A stretch of DNA of 64,000 nt, from the NCBI RefSeq assembly GCF_034059295.1, contig NZ_CP139142.1:62001-126000 (forward strand). The letters are read 5' to 3'. Positions within the stretch are counted from its first letter, which is position 1; the number at the start of each line of letters is the position of its first letter. This DNA is from Pseudomonas sp. HR96. GTDB lineage: Bacteria; Pseudomonadota; Gammaproteobacteria; Pseudomonadales; Pseudomonadaceae. The notes beneath the pieces were generated by a model. The model worked only from the letters and a program-made list of their open reading frames with translations, made no database searches and had not been told where the DNA came from. Both the position numbers and the translations under genes were made by a program. Below are positions 35,840 to 45,279 of this stretch, one piece after another.

Positions 35840-36193
35840 TCACAATAACGATTGAATGGTCTGAATCATGGCTTTTACATCAAAAGGCTTGGTGACGATT
35901 TTCGTGAACAGTCCTGATGTCGCTTGAGCCTGGTCGGCCGCTCCGCCCGTCATCAAGACAATGGGCAGTTGATGGAAGACGGGGTGCGCTCGGATGGCGA
36001 TGGCCAGTTCCACCCCGTTCATTACCGGCATCATGAAGTCAGTGATGACCAGGTCAGGCCGAACACAATCCAGCACTTTCAAGGCGTTCACGGCACTCAC
36101 CGTCTTGACTACGGTGTAGCCTTCGTCCTCGAAAATGCATTCCAGAATCTCGGTGATCACGTATTCATCGTCAACGATCAGAAGGGTGGCCAT
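35840..36193 (-). CDS. Single-domain response regulator
   Basis: 117 residues from the ATG at 36193 (a TTG 15 codons upstream is less likely). Receiver with D9-D10 (LLIVDDE), phosphoacceptor in VITDFMMPVMNG, the T switch in VLMTGG and VTKPF. No output domain. It converges with 35545-35790 and lies between the LOV kinase and the bacteriophytochrome, so it may serve either. Partner not determinable from sequence. Confidence 0.9.
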   Translation of the reverse strand: MATLLIVDDEYVITEILECIFEDEGYTVVKTVSAVNALKVLDCVRPDLVITDFMMPVMNGVELAIAIRAHPVFHQLPIVLMTGGAADQAQATSGLFTKIVTKPFDVKAMIQTIQSLL

Positions 36194-36515
36194 TCTGGTT
36201 AGTCCGTCAGTCTCTGTCCTCAGGTAATAGCGGCGCAAATTGGAGTGCTTTGAGCACCTTAGGTCATGACTGACCCGCCGCCATCCATTAAGAATGGATG
36301 AGAACGTTTGAGTTCCGGACTGCTTGATGACGAGATATTCGAAAACGGGACCGGACGCGTCGGCGTCAACAGCTTGGGATGTCGCTAGGATTCTGGAAGC
36401 TCAATAGCGCGAGCGAGCCTTGAATACCTGATGACGCTGGACGATCCTGATGGAGTCGGCTACACCTGTAGATACACCTTCATGGTGTATTTTGACTAGC
36501 AGAACTTGCCTTCAC
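36194..36515. other. Intergenic region ending in an orphan terminator
   Basis: No reading frame is convincing. The next element is a plus-strand terminator with no plus-strand gene before it, so a small RNA is possible here. A short hairpin, CATCCATT/AATGGATG, lies at about 36283-36301. Confidence 0.35.
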
Positions 36516-36542
36516 GCCCTCAACACCCCCGAGGGCTTTTTT
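36516..36542 (+). terminator. Rho-independent terminator without an upstream gene
   Basis: GCCCTC, nine-base loop, GAGGGC, then six T. The T-run is on the plus strand only. The nearest upstream plus-strand gene ends at 35790, with a minus-strand gene in between. Confidence 0.7.
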
Positions 36543-36547
36543 CTGAT

Positions 36548-36721
36548 TCAGCAATGGCCCTTGTCGCTCAGCTCCACTGCGAGTTTGGCCGCCTCGACGT
36601 CGTCCACACAGTAATACTCCACGCCATCCTCATCCGTCACTCGGAACACTTCCGACACGCCGGGCTCCCGGTATTGGGCTGGAATCTCTTCGCCTTTGAG
36701 TTTCTTTACGGCGATGGCCAT
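36548..36721 (-). CDS. Small hypothetical protein
   Basis: 57 residues from the ATG at 36721 (MAIAVKKLKGEEIPAQYREP, then VDDVEAAKLAVELSDKGHC). A longer frame from 36766 exists but lacks a better start. The central VFRVTDEDGVEYYCV looks like a small beta-sheet. No family recognised. It follows the gene at 36750 on the same strand. Confidence 0.5.
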   Translation of the reverse strand: MAIAVKKLKGEEIPAQYREPGVSEVFRVTDEDGVEYYCVDDVEAAKLAVELSDKGHC

Positions 36722-36749
36722 TTTTTTCCAAATCCCTTTGTGAAACGCG

Positions 36750-37103
36750 TTATGCCCTGGGGGCATTGGAACCGGGCTGGTTGTAGTCAGCTACCGAGAC
36801 CAGAAGACTGCTTAGAAACCCAAATTCACTGGCAGGCAGTGCCAGTGGTTTGAAGTCCAGATCCAGCAGCGTGATGCCATCCATCATCGGCTCGTTGCAG
36901 GGCGTTGCGCCAAAAGCGTTGGCCAGAGAAGAATCGTCAGGCCCGAAATAGACGATGGTTTCGGCGGTCAGCGTGTCCACAGCCAGACGGTAAGGATCTT
37001 GTCCGATAAGACAGGCCTGGTAACGCATGATCCTCAAACGTTTGAGCTCCTTGAACACCTGCTCGCCGTGCCCCAACCGTCTGCAAAACCAACTGCTCAT
37101 CAT
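36750..37103 (-). CDS. Hypothetical protein
   Basis: 117 residues (RYQACLIGQDPYRLAVDTLT, AETIVYFGPDDSSLANAFGA). Soluble. An internal ATG (MRYQACLIG) is an alternative start. It lies upstream of 36548-36721, possibly as a small operon, and is divergent from the bacteriophytochrome gene across 172 bp. Not recognised. Confidence 0.5.
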   Translation of the reverse strand: MMSSWFCRRLGHGEQVFKELKRLRIMRYQACLIGQDPYRLAVDTLTAETIVYFGPDDSSLANAFGATPCNEPMMDGITLLDLDFKPLALPASEFGFLSSLLVSVADYNQPGSNAPRA

Positions 37104-37275
37104 TTCAACCCATCTGTTCTTTGAAGGTAGACACTTCTGTCACGCAGATCGTTTCAAAGTGCCATCATTATTCATTGATGACTCTGATCTTTGGGCGTTC
37201 GAGGCCCTCATTTGGTACCCTGACAGACTGTTTCGCTGATTCCCAAGCCTGGGCACATCGCCGTCAGGAGGCCCC

Positions 37276-39567
37276 TTGTCCGAACATCCTATTTCCAGTG
37301 TGCATCCTTCGCTTCAGCAGGCGCTCGACAATTGTGCCCAGGAGCCTATCCGCACTCCCGGCAGTGTTCAGCCTCAGGGTTTTCTGTTGGCTATCGAAGA
37401 ACCCGGCATGGCCGTTCTCCAGGTCAGTGCAAACCTGCCTCAGTGGTTAGGTATCGACGTCGAAGAGCTCCTGGGCCAGAGGCTCAGCCAGTTGGTCGAG
37501 CATGGCGAGGCCCTGGTCGATCCGCTCGAGGAACTGGAAGAGGACGAGTCCCATCCCTACCACGTCGCTGATGTGAAATTCCTGGTCGGTCAGCATCGCG
37601 ATCTGCCAGTGGCCATGATGCTGCACCGTCATGATGGGTTGTTGATCGCCGAATTCTACCGCCCCAATGATCAAGTGGTCACTCACAGCCGTCTGTATCC
37701 CATGGTGAGATCGTTCATCAGCCGCTCCTCTGACATCGAGAGTGTCGACCAGGTTTGTGAACGCGCCGCTCGGATCATCAAACGTCTGACCGGCTTTGGC
37801 CGGGTCAAATCCTATCGTTTCGATGAGGCGGGTAACGGCCTGGTCAACGCCGAGGTGCTGGATGATGGCTACCCAAGCTATCATGGTCTGTGCTTCCCGG
37901 CCTCAGACATTCCGGCCCAGGCCCGAGCGCTGTACTGCACCAATCGTATCCGCGTCATCGAGGATGCCAACTATGTGCCGGCCAGGCTGGTTCCTGCTCT
38001 GAATCCGAAAACCAGTGAGGCGCTGGATCTGAGCTATGCCACGCTGCGCAGCGTATCGCCGGTGCATCTGCAATACATGCGCAATATGGAAACCCTGGCG
38101 TCGATGTCGATTTCCATCGTGGTGGAAGGCAAGCTGTGGGGGCTGATTTCCTGCCACCATGCCTCTGTGCACCCGGTCAGTTTTGAAACTCGGACATCCT
38201 GCGAGCTTCTGGGGCGGGTTCTTTCCCTCCAAATCGAAACCCGGGAAGCCCATGCGCGAAGTGCTAGGATGCTGGATATCCGCCATCGCATTGTGCAGTT
38301 GCTGTCGGCGATCGCGGATCATGACAGCGTGCTATTGGGGCTCAGATCTATTCAGAGCACGTTCATCGATTTTGTCGAAGCGTCAGGGGCTGCAGTGGTG
38401 TCCGGCGCTGGCTGCGACATCTACGGGCAGACTCCTTCCAAGCTGCAGGTGCAGGCCCTCACTGAATGGCTGGCCCGTCGCGAACGACCTGAATTTTTTC
38501 AAACTGATAATGCCAGCGTCGACATCGCGGAGCTGCCGGCCATTGCCAACGCTTCCAGCGGCGTCCTGGCGGTATCTATTTCGGAGCTGCACCCGCATTA
38601 CCTGATCTGGTTCAAACCTGAACAAGCGAAAGTCGTGCACTGGGCAGGCAAGCCTGACAAGACAGTGAGTGATACCGGCTCGCTCAACCCAAGGCAGAGT
38701 TTTGAACAGTGGCAGCAGGTGGTTGAAGGGTTTTCGACACCCTGGAGTGCCAGCGAGGCTGAAGGGGTCCAGGAGCTGCGCCTGGCCGTGCTCGGCATCG
38801 TGCTGCGCAAGGCTGAAGAAATGGCGCAGATGTCCGAAGATCTGGAAAAGACCAACAAGGAGCTCGAGGCCTTCTCCTACAGCGTGTCGCACGACCTGCG
38901 CGCGCCGCTGCGTCACATCGCGGGCTATGCCGAACTGCTGAATGACATGGAGTCGTCGACCATGACCGAACGCGGGCAGCGGTTTCTGGGCACCATCGAG
39001 ACTGCGGCCAAGTTCGCCGGCAACCTGGTGGACAACCTGCTCAGCTTCTCGCAGATGGGTCGTTCCGCGATGCACGTCACGCAGGTGAATCTCACAGCGC
39101 TGGTAAACTCGATTCGCACCGAGTTGAAGCCTGACTTCGAGCAGCGCGAGGTGCGCTGGAATTATGCCAACCTGCCGACCGTCATCGCCGACCCGGCGTT
39201 TCTGCACCTGGCGTTGCGCAATTTGATCTCGAATGCGCTGAAATACTCACAGAACCGAGCAATCGCCACAATTGACATTGCGAGCGAGGAGCGAGCTGAC
39301 GACTTCGTCATCAGCATCAAGGACAATGGCGTCGGCTTCGACATGAAGTACGTGGGCAAGCTGTTTGGCGTGTTCCAGCGCTTGCACCGCATCGAGGAAT
39401 TTGAAGGAACGGGCATAGGGTTGGCCAACGTCCGTCGCATCATCGAACGCCATGACGGCTCGGTGTGGGCTCAGGGCGCGCTGGATGAGGGTGCCACGTT
39501 TTTCTTTACACTTCCTAAAAAATCACTCTATCCGGTCGCCGCGGTGGCCAGGGATTTGTCATGCTGA
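37276..39567 (+). CDS. bphP: Bacteriophytochrome histidine kinase
   Basis: 763 residues with the full PAS-GAF-PHY-kinase layout. C20 (DNCAQEPIRTPG) is the biliverdin-binding cysteine. GAF has PASDIP (208-213) and the chromophore His at 264 in SPVHLQYMRNM. PHY has WFKPEQ and PRQSFEQW. HisKA has H539 (SVSHDLRAPLRHIAG), and the ATPase has NLISNALKYS and GTGIGLANVRRI. It senses red/far-red light through biliverdin. No heme oxygenase (bphO) gene adjoins it, so biliverdin must come from elsewhere. The receiver gene downstream overlaps it by 7 bp. Confidence 0.96.
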   Translation: MSEHPISSVHPSLQQALDNCAQEPIRTPGSVQPQGFLLAIEEPGMAVLQVSANLPQWLGIDVEELLGQRLSQLVEHGEALVDPLEELEEDESHPYHVADVKFLVGQHRDLPVAMMLHRHDGLLIAEFYRPNDQVVTHSRLYPMVRSFISRSSDIESVDQVCERAARIIKRLTGFGRVKSYRFDEAGNGLVNAEVLDDGYPSYHGLCFPASDIPAQARALYCTNRIRVIEDANYVPARLVPALNPKTSEALDLSYATLRSVSPVHLQYMRNMETLASMSISIVVEGKLWGLISCHHASVHPVSFETRTSCELLGRVLSLQIETREAHARSARMLDIRHRIVQLLSAIADHDSVLLGLRSIQSTFIDFVEASGAAVVSGAGCDIYGQTPSKLQVQALTEWLARRERPEFFQTDNASVDIAELPAIANASSGVLAVSISELHPHYLIWFKPEQAKVVHWAGKPDKTVSDTGSLNPRQSFEQWQQVVEGFSTPWSASEAEGVQELRLAVLGIVLRKAEEMAQMSEDLEKTNKELEAFSYSVSHDLRAPLRHIAGYAELLNDMESSTMTERGQRFLGTIETAAKFAGNLVDNLLSFSQMGRSAMHVTQVNLTALVNSIRTELKPDFEQREVRWNYANLPTVIADPAFLHLALRNLISNALKYSQNRAIATIDIASEERADDFVISIKDNGVGFDMKYVGKLFGVFQRLHRIEEFEGTGIGLANVRRIIERHDGSVWAQGALDEGATFFFTLPKKSLYPVAAVARDLSC

Positions 39568-40022
39568 AACCGATCCTGCTGGTGGAAGACAATCCCCATG
39601 ACTTGGAGCTGGCCCTTGTTGCCCTGGAGCGCACCCAGCTGGCCAATGAAGTGGTGGTAGTACGCGATGGTGTAGAAGCGTTGGATTACCTGTACTGCCG
39701 CGGCGAACATGCCGAACGGGAAAAGGGCAATCCGGCGGTGCTGCTGCTTGACCTCAAGCTACCCAGAATCGATGGCCTGGAGGTACTCGAGACCCTCAAG
39801 CGCGACGAGTCGCTGCGCAGCATCCCTGTGGTGATGCTGACTACCTCTCGTGAAGAAACGGATCTTCATCGCGCCTATCAATTAGGAGTGAATGCTTACG
39901 TGGTCAAACCGGTCGTATTCAAGGAGTTCGTTGGAGCCATCAGCGGCTTGGGCGTTTTCTGGGCCATTTTGAACGAGCCTCCTCCAGGGTCAATTCGGCG
40001 TACGCCGATCAAACCGGTTTAA
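39561..40022 (+). CDS. Response regulator paired with the bacteriophytochrome
   Basis: 153 residues, Rcp1-like: LLVEDNPHDLEL, phosphoacceptor D64 in LLLDLKLPRIDGLEV, T switch in MLTTSREE and K116 (VVKPV). No output domain. The 7-bp overlap with bphP implies coupled translation, and Rcp1-type receivers are the usual phosphate acceptors of phytochromes. The extended loop between the fourth and fifth strands is typical of the group. Confidence 0.94.
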   Translation: MLKPILLVEDNPHDLELALVALERTQLANEVVVVRDGVEALDYLYCRGEHAEREKGNPAVLLLDLKLPRIDGLEVLETLKRDESLRSIPVVMLTTSREETDLHRAYQLGVNAYVVKPVVFKEFVGAISGLGVFWAILNEPPPGSIRRTPIKPV

Positions 40023-40050
40023 ACACCTATCTTCTGAGTGCCTGGTTTTC

Positions 40051-42429
40051 ATGCTGCAAACGCCCATCAAATTGTTGCTCATCGAGGACAGCGTCAACGA
40101 CGTAGAGCTGACGCTGTTGACCTTGGAAGCTAATGGATTGGTGATTAAGCCTGTGGTGGTGCACGATCATCACGGGGCAAAAATGGCGCTCGAGCGCCAG
40201 AAGTTCGATGCCATTTTGTGCGATTACCTCTTGCCGTCTTCATCGGGCATGGAGGTCTTCGATGTCGCCCAGGAAATGGCGCCGGCGACACCTTTCATCT
40301 TCCTCTCGGGTATGTTGGGCGACCAGCCGGCGGCCGAGGCGCTTCGCCGCGGGGCAAGTGACTACGTACTCAAGCAGAACCTGAAGCTGCTGCCCAAGAC
40401 CCTCAGGCGTGCGGTAACTGAAGTCCAGGAACGAGAGCGTCGAGTCAAAGCTGAACTGGCTTTGGAAGAGGTGGAAGCCCGGGCGCGTCTGGCCATCGAA
40501 GCGGCCGACATGGGGGTGTGGGAGCTCAACCTGACAACGATGCAAGTGATCTGGGATGAACGTAGCAAGGCGCTGTACGAACTGCCCCCGAACACTGCGC
40601 TGGATCTTGAACAGGCACTTGACCGAACCCATCCCGATGATCTCAAAGCCCTCAGCGCTAAGGTTGACCGAGCGCTTCAGGCCGAGTCCAGCTTTACCGC
40701 TGAATATCGAATCGTGCTGCCTGGCGACCGGACCAAATGGATTTACTCCAATGGCCGATCTATGTTCAAGGACGGCCGATGTATCCGCTTTTCTGGTGTT
40801 ATCCAGGACGTCACTGAACGCAAGCAGGCTAGTCGGGCCTTGGAAATGCACAACGAGGCCTTGGGTGAGCGAGTCGAGCAAAGAACCCGTGAGCGCGATC
40901 GTACCTGGGAGTTGTCCAAGGAGCTGCTGGCCGTCCTGCGTTTTGACATGACGCCTGTGGCGTTCAACCCCGCTTGGAAGGCCACCTTGGGCTGGTCTAG
41001 GGCAGAGATGGAACGCATGCGTCTGTGGGAGCTGATCCACCCTGAAGACCTAGACGCCACCATCCGCGAAACTCACGGTCTTGCCCAGGGCAACGTTTCC
41101 ACACGTTTCGTGAATCGGCTGCGACACGTCAATGGACAATACCGCTGGCTCTCCTGGACGATCGTTCCCGAGGCCGAGTTGATGTATGCCGCAGTGCGGG
41201 ACATCACCGAAGAGCGTCAGGCCTCGCAGGCCATGCAGGCGCTCAACGAGCGCTTGCTGGAGCAGATTCGCGAGCGTGAGCAGATCGAGGCAACACTTCA
41301 GCAGATGCAGAGACTGGAGGTGGTGGGCCAGTTGACTGCCGGCATCGCTCACGACTTCAACAACTTGTTGACGGTGATTCTTAGCGGCACCACGCTGGCC
41401 AGAAAAGCCTGCGAGCGCGGAGACCTGGCCAAGGTTGCATCTCGCCTGGATAACATCCAGGGCGCTGGAGAGCGCGGTGCCAGACTCACAGCACAGCTGT
41501 TGTCGTTTTCTCGCAAACAGCGCCTTGATCCGGTGCCAGTGGACCTCAATCAAACCCTGACCGGGATGCAAGGCTTGCTGGTCAAGGCCTTGGGACCCAG
41601 TGTGTGGCTTGAGACGGTTCTGGCAGAGGATCTGTGGACCGCATCAGCCGACCCCACGCAGACTGAAATGATCATTCTCAACCTGGCCATCAATGCCCGC
41701 GATGCCATGGGGTCGGGGGGAATGCTCACCGTCGCCACCCGTAACGAAGTGGTCGAGGCTTCGCCTGTACGTACGGAAAATCCGGAGCCTGGCAGCTACG
41801 TGGCGGTCAGTGTCACTGATACCGGAAGCGGCATGCCGCCTGAGGTTCTCAAAAAGGTCTTCGAGCCGTTCTTTACCACCAAGGCTGTGGGCAAGGGCTC
41901 AGGCCTGGGACTGGCTCAGGTGTTTGGCTTCGCCAAACAGTCAGGTGGTGGGGTGGCTATCGAATCGACCGTCGGCGAAGGCACAACGGTCACCGTTTAT
42001 CTGCCTCGCATAACCAGTAACCAAAGCCTAACGGATGAGCTTCCCACAAATGCTCAACCGGCACCGTCACGCGATCTGACCATTCTCTTGGTGGACGATG
42101 ATGATGCAGTTCGGGCGTTGAGTGCCCTGACGCTGGAGTCGCTGGGCCACACGGTGATTCAGGCCAGCAGCGGCGCAGACGCGATCAGGATGCTGAGTTT
42201 CGAGATCGATCTGGTAATTACTGACTATGCGATGCCAGGCATGTCCGGTACAGAAATGGTCAAGGCGTTCGAGCCGGTTTTCCCCCACCTGCCGGTGCTG
42301 TTCATCACGGGATATGCCGACGTCACGGCGCTGGGCGTGGCCAACGCCGTCGTGATCCAAAAACCGTTCAGCGAGCAGGAGTTGCAGGCGAAAATCAGCT
42401 ACATGATGGCTCAGGTCGTTGCGGTGTAA
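40051..42429 (+). CDS. Hybrid histidine kinase REC-PAS-PAS-HK-REC
   Basis: 792 residues. An N-terminal receiver has D58 ([11 protein letters not shown]). Two PAS domains (about 145-265 and 290-400) are joined by a coiled coil. HisKA has [15 protein letters not shown], the ATPase has [10 protein letters not shown] and [13 protein letters not shown], and a C-terminal receiver has [12 protein letters not shown] and VITDYAMPG. Cytoplasmic, no membrane helix. It starts 28 bp after the phytochrome receiver, so red-light signal could enter through its N-terminal receiver and leave by phosphotransfer. The final target is not visible in the window. Confidence 0.94.
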   Translation: MLQTPIKLLLIEDSVNDVELTLLTLEANGLVIKPVVVHDHHGAKMALERQKFDAILCDYLLPSSSGMEVFDVAQEMAPATPFIFLSGMLGDQPAAEALRRGASDYVLKQNLKLLPKTLRRAVTEVQERERRVKAELALEEVEARARLAIEAADMGVWELNLTTMQVIWDERSKALYELPPNTALDLEQALDRTHPDDLKALSAKVDRALQAESSFTAEYRIVLPGDRTKWIYSNGRSMFKDGRCIRFSGVIQDVTERKQASRALEMHNEALGERVEQRTRERDRTWELSKELLAVLRFDMTPVAFNPAWKATLGWSRAEMERMRLWELIHPEDLDATIRETHGLAQGNVSTRFVNRLRHVNGQYRWLSWTIVPEAELMYAAVRDITEERQASQAMQALNERLLEQIREREQIEATLQQMQRLEVVGQLTAGIAHDFNNLLTVILSGTTLARKACERGDLAKVASRLDNIQGAGERGARLTAQLLSFSRKQRLDPVPVDLNQTLTGMQGLLVKALGPSVWLETVLAEDLWTASADPTQTEMIILNLAINARDAMGSGGMLTVATRNEVVEASPVRTENPEPGSYVAVSVTDTGSGMPPEVLKKVFEPFFTTKAVGKGSGLGLAQVFGFAKQSGGGVAIESTVGEGTTVTVYLPRITSNQSLTDELPTNAQPAPSRDLTILLVDDDDAVRALSALTLESLGHTVIQASSGADAIRMLSFEIDLVITDYAMPGMSGTEMVKAFEPVFPHLPVLFITGYADVTALGVANAVVIQKPFSEQELQAKISYMMAQVVAV

Positions 42430-42551
42430 CGGCAGGAAGACGAAAAAATCAGCCATTGGGAAATATTTTGACCTTTTTCATAAGCTCCAGGGTCATCTAT
42501 TTACCATTGCTGCGTCACGGGAATGGGTGCGTCTGTTTGCCTCCTTCAAGC

Positions 42552-42574
42552 CCCCGCTCAGGCGGGGTTTTTTT
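42552..42574 (+). terminator. Terminator after the phytochrome operon
   Basis: CCCCGC, four-base loop, GCGGGG, then seven T. It closes the bphP-receiver-hybrid kinase unit 120 bp after the last stop. Confidence 0.8.
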
Positions 42575-42601
42575 CGTCTATTCATTTGGCCACAATAGAG
42601 A

Positions 42602-42883
42602 TTATTGTCGACGGTTACCGGACGTCGTCCGCATGTGCAACCAAATGTGCTGAAGCTGCAAAAGCATGAACCGGCACAGCCGCGGATCAATTACCTGGGC
42701 GTCCTGCAGCGCCTGCACATAGCCGATGCAGAATTGGTAATGCTGCTCGCTGGCGGCGAACGAGGGGCTATCACGCAAGGCTAGAACACTTGCAACCCAA
42801 GAAGCGTATACGGCATCCGGCAGTCCTGAGGGCAACCCCGTGCTGGAGTCGAAGGGAGACGGGATCAAGCGGCGGTGGGCCAT
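42602..42883 (-). CDS. Small protein, paralogous to 27435-27707
   Basis: 93 residues from the ATG at 42883, with GGAG seven bases upstream (the open frame continues 69 codons further but without protein-like sequence). LPSGLPDAVYASWVASVLAL and YQFCIGYVQALQDAQVIDPR define the window-internal family also present at 27435. Soluble and helical. It lies downstream of the Arc-like operon on the same strand. Function unknown. Confidence 0.6.
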   Translation of the reverse strand: MAHRRLIPSPFDSSTGLPSGLPDAVYASWVASVLALRDSPSFAASEQHYQFCIGYVQALQDAQVIDPRLCRFMLLQLQHIWLHMRTTSGNRRQ

Positions 42884-43159
42884 GGTCAGCTCCATGCAGT
42901 GGCTTCTCGTGACCTCTCTCAAGAGGATCTGCAAAGGTGGACCCTGCTCTAGAACAAGGGTTTCCACGGGGTGACGAGTTGTTGTGCAGCGATATATAGG
43001 CTGCGCACATGTATGGAGTTGCTTTGGAAAGGCAGAACGCCGATTCTGCGGGTGGGCCAGGAACCTATAACCGCTGCCAATGATCGCCATCGATCGCTGC
43101 AGGCTCTACTCGCCAGCGGACGAGCTGCAGCCTTGACCCCTTAAGCGACCTCACCCCAG
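42884..43159. other. Intergenic region before an orphan terminator
   Basis: Nothing firm. As at 36194-36515, a plus-strand terminator follows without a plus-strand gene. Confidence 0.35.
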
Positions 43160-43184
43160 CCCCTGCTTCCCCAGGGGTTTTTTT
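43160..43184 (+). terminator. Rho-independent terminator without an upstream gene
   Basis: CCCCTG, six-base loop, CAGGGG, then seven T on the plus strand. The neighbouring genes on both sides are on the minus strand. Confidence 0.7.
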
Positions 43185-43213
43185 AAGTCTCAGCCTGTGC
43201 CGATCGCCGATCG

Positions 43214-43543
43214 CTACTCCGGGGCGGGGGCTTTTTCGCGCTTAGCCTCTTGGTTTTGCCCGATCAACGCGATCAAAGCGTCTTGCCGCGGAGGCGAAAG
43301 CTGACGAAACTGCTGCAGCAGCTCGAGCTCGTTGAGCGACAGCGCCGCCTTGTCAGGTGCGATCAGTGCATCACCCGATACGCCTTCCTGAGCCATGCTA
43401 CGGTCCAGCCGACTGACGATCGCCCAGTTCATGCTGTGGCCATCGTTCTCCGCCACCTCGGCAATGCGCTCGCGCATGTTATCCGGTAGCCGCAGGACGA
43501 ATTTGTCGGCTGATCTGGCGGGAATTCCCAAACGTTTAAACAT
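43214..43543 (-). CDS. Arc-type ribbon-helix-helix regulator
   Basis: 109 residues from the ATG at 43543 (GGAGA upstream). Residues 10-50 (DKFVLRLPDNMRERIAEVAE, NDGHSMNWAIVSRLDRSM) are an Arc/MetJ ribbon-helix-helix, the beta strand FVLRLP giving base contacts. The C-terminal part is a separate helical segment. The ATG lies within the end of the upstream gene (8-bp overlap), so the pair is coupled. It probably represses its own operon. A short decayed copy is at 45175-45225. Confidence 0.85.
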   Translation of the reverse strand: MFKRLGIPARSADKFVLRLPDNMRERIAEVAENDGHSMNWAIVSRLDRSMAQEGVSGDALIAPDKAALSLNELELLQQFRQLSPPRQDALIALIGQNQEAKREKAPAPE

Positions 43544-43808
43544 CCGTGTCTCCACATGTCTGTTGATTGTCGCAAAGCACCGTCTGATATTCGTCAGCCT
43601 GTGCCATCGCCTTCTGGTTGAGCCAGTGGCAACTCTGCTCCGTAATCAGGCCACAGTTGAGCAGGCTCTGAAAGTAGCCCAAAGCGCCCAGCAGGGCCTG
43701 ATCACGCGCATTGCGGCTCGTTGAGACTTCTATTCGGTCCAGGTGCTCCTGCGCGTGTCGGAGGGCTTCGATTTCTTTGGCAGGAGGGGTGTAATTGTCA
43801 GAGCTCAT
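43536..43808 (-). CDS. Small helical protein coupled to the Arc-type gene
   Basis: 90 residues from the ATG at 43808 (AGGA upstream). ARDQALLGALGYFQSLLNCG and LITEQSCHWLNQKA resemble the FC-GxVQALQD core of the proteins at 27435 and 42602. The overlap with the Arc-type gene suggests a two-gene unit, perhaps a regulator with its protein partner. An antitoxin-toxin pair is possible, but no toxin fold is recognisable. Confidence 0.55.
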   Translation of the reverse strand: MSSDNYTPPAKEIEALRHAQEHLDRIEVSTSRNARDQALLGALGYFQSLLNCGLITEQSCHWLNQKAMAQADEYQTVLCDNQQTCGDTDV

Positions 43809-44089
43809 CGTTTCGGTCCTGTCAGGCCTGTGGGCCATGGCTATTGGATCGTTGCGAATGTTGAGTACGCCGGGAAGGGCAATGTGTGTAGAAGTGGGGC
43901 TGCAAGCTAACGACAAGCTATAGGCTCAATGGTGTCTATTTGCCATCATATACCGTCTGGCGAGCCGTATCGAACTACGCCATCCGGATGCTGAGCTGAT
44001 ATACGCCCCAACCTTGGTCTATGCACCAGTGCTGACACAGATGATCGAGGGAGAGGGGTATGCCCAGTCGAACCATAAAAACCCTATGC
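43809..44089. other. Intergenic, nothing seen
   Basis: About 280 bp that should contain the promoter of the Arc-type operon. No repeat or gene is supported. Confidence 0.35.
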
Positions 44090-44314
44090 CTAGCGTGCCT
44101 GATAGCCGACATCAGTGATTCCGAACCTGCTGGCAGTCTGCTTATCCATCTTCTCTGACCTGTCGCGTGCTGATTTCGGAATCCTTGCGACGCCTACATC
44201 GCAGGCCGCCCAATGCCAAGCATCAGACTCGGTCAATGGCTGGTCAGCATGAATGGGGAATTCCTTGGGTTGGCCATGCAGTTGGTACGAAATGATGTAC
44301 AGCTTTTTGCTCAT
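44090..44314 (-). CDS. Small DUF6555-like protein
   Basis: 74 residues. KLYIISYQLHGQPKEFPI, SDAWHWAACDVGVARIPK and RFGITDVGY follow the pattern of small Pseudomonas proteins of the DUF6555 type (AWHWASCDAGVG and RFGITDV). No known function. Intact-looking start. A stand-alone gene. Confidence 0.6.
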   Translation of the reverse strand: MSKKLYIISYQLHGQPKEFPIHADQPLTESDAWHWAACDVGVARIPKSARDRSEKMDKQTASRFGITDVGYQAR

Positions 44315-44596
44315 AGTCGGCTTCCTGGCGGCCTCGCTCTCAAATATTGTACGATTTTTATTTCTTGTACAACATCTGTATAGGCCACCACCACCGGTGC
44401 AGGTTCCCTTGAGTGCTTGCCTGCTCGCTAAGGCCGTCCAATATCCGGTGAGCGCAGCTCATCTGGAAGGAATGCGGACTTCTAGTTCATGACCTGAGGC
44501 GACTGAGATCCGATCAGTGTCCTTCCAGGTCGATGGAGCGGGGGTGATCGATGGCTCAACTGAGAGGGCTGGAGAAATTAGAAGCTGCAGCTTGCG
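44315..44596. other. Intergenic, nothing seen
   Basis: No supported gene or signal. Confidence 0.35.
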
Positions 44597-44956
44597 TCAA
44601 TCCAGATAGGTCCACGAGTGAGCTCCGTCGAATAATCTGATTGGGCAGTTACGGATCAGCCGCAGATCGAAATTATTCATATTGACTCCAAACCTTGGCC
44701 TTACCTCAGGCTTGAGAGCCTGCCAGTGGGTGGTACAGCCACATACTCTGCATCGCAGCGTTTCAATTGTCCTGTTCCCCCACACGTATGAAGAGATATC
44801 TTCAGGAAGCCCTTCAACGTCTAATTGAGATGCATCGTAGTGAGCCCACAAGGCGCTGAGCCGAACACAGATAGAGCAATTGCACCTGATGACATGGGTT
44901 GGCAGCTTATGGAGCGTCAATCGGATACGTCCGCAATGGCATGCACCTTCTAGCAT
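44597..44956 (-). CDS. GFA-family zinc-binding protein
   Basis: 119 residues. Zinc ligands are in the family order: CHCGRIR (6-12), CNCSIC near 25-30 and CRVCGC near 69-74. The family includes glutathione-dependent formaldehyde-activating enzyme, but most small members have no proven activity. Soluble, single domain, of normal length. No glutathione or formaldehyde genes adjoin it. Confidence 0.85.
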   Translation of the reverse strand: MLEGACHCGRIRLTLHKLPTHVIRCNCSICVRLSALWAHYDASQLDVEGLPEDISSYVWGNRTIETLRCRVCGCTTHWQALKPEVRPRFGVNMNNFDLRLIRNCPIRLFDGAHSWTYLD

Positions 44957-45174
44957 TGGATCTTTAATTTTTAATCACCTCATAGGTTCGAGAATGGCCC
45001 TGCCAACGAAACAGGTGCAAATGATCTCCCATATGGGCCTCATTATGACGCTCGGAGGTGCCTACGAAACCAGGCGCGATTCACAGTTGAGGAACCTGGT
45101 GCGGCGACTCGAGCTCGCTAAGAGAAGCGCCTTTTAGTTAGGTGCCGTCAGCGAAGCGACTGGTGCACCGTCTT

Positions 45175-45225
45175 GAATCAGGCTGCGGTCCAGCCGACTG
45201 ACAATTGCCCAGTTCATGATGTGGC
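45175..45225 (-). pseudogene. Scrap of the Arc-type gene
   Basis: CGGTCCAGCCGACTGACAAT and CGCCCAGTTCATG-like blocks match 43399-43440 of the Arc-type gene, encoding the NWAIVSRLDR segment. Nothing else of the gene remains. Confidence 0.55.
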
Positions 45226-45279
45226 AGCTGAGAGGGCAATATGGCAGAACGCTGTCCCGCGCAGTTCGCGCGACCATGT

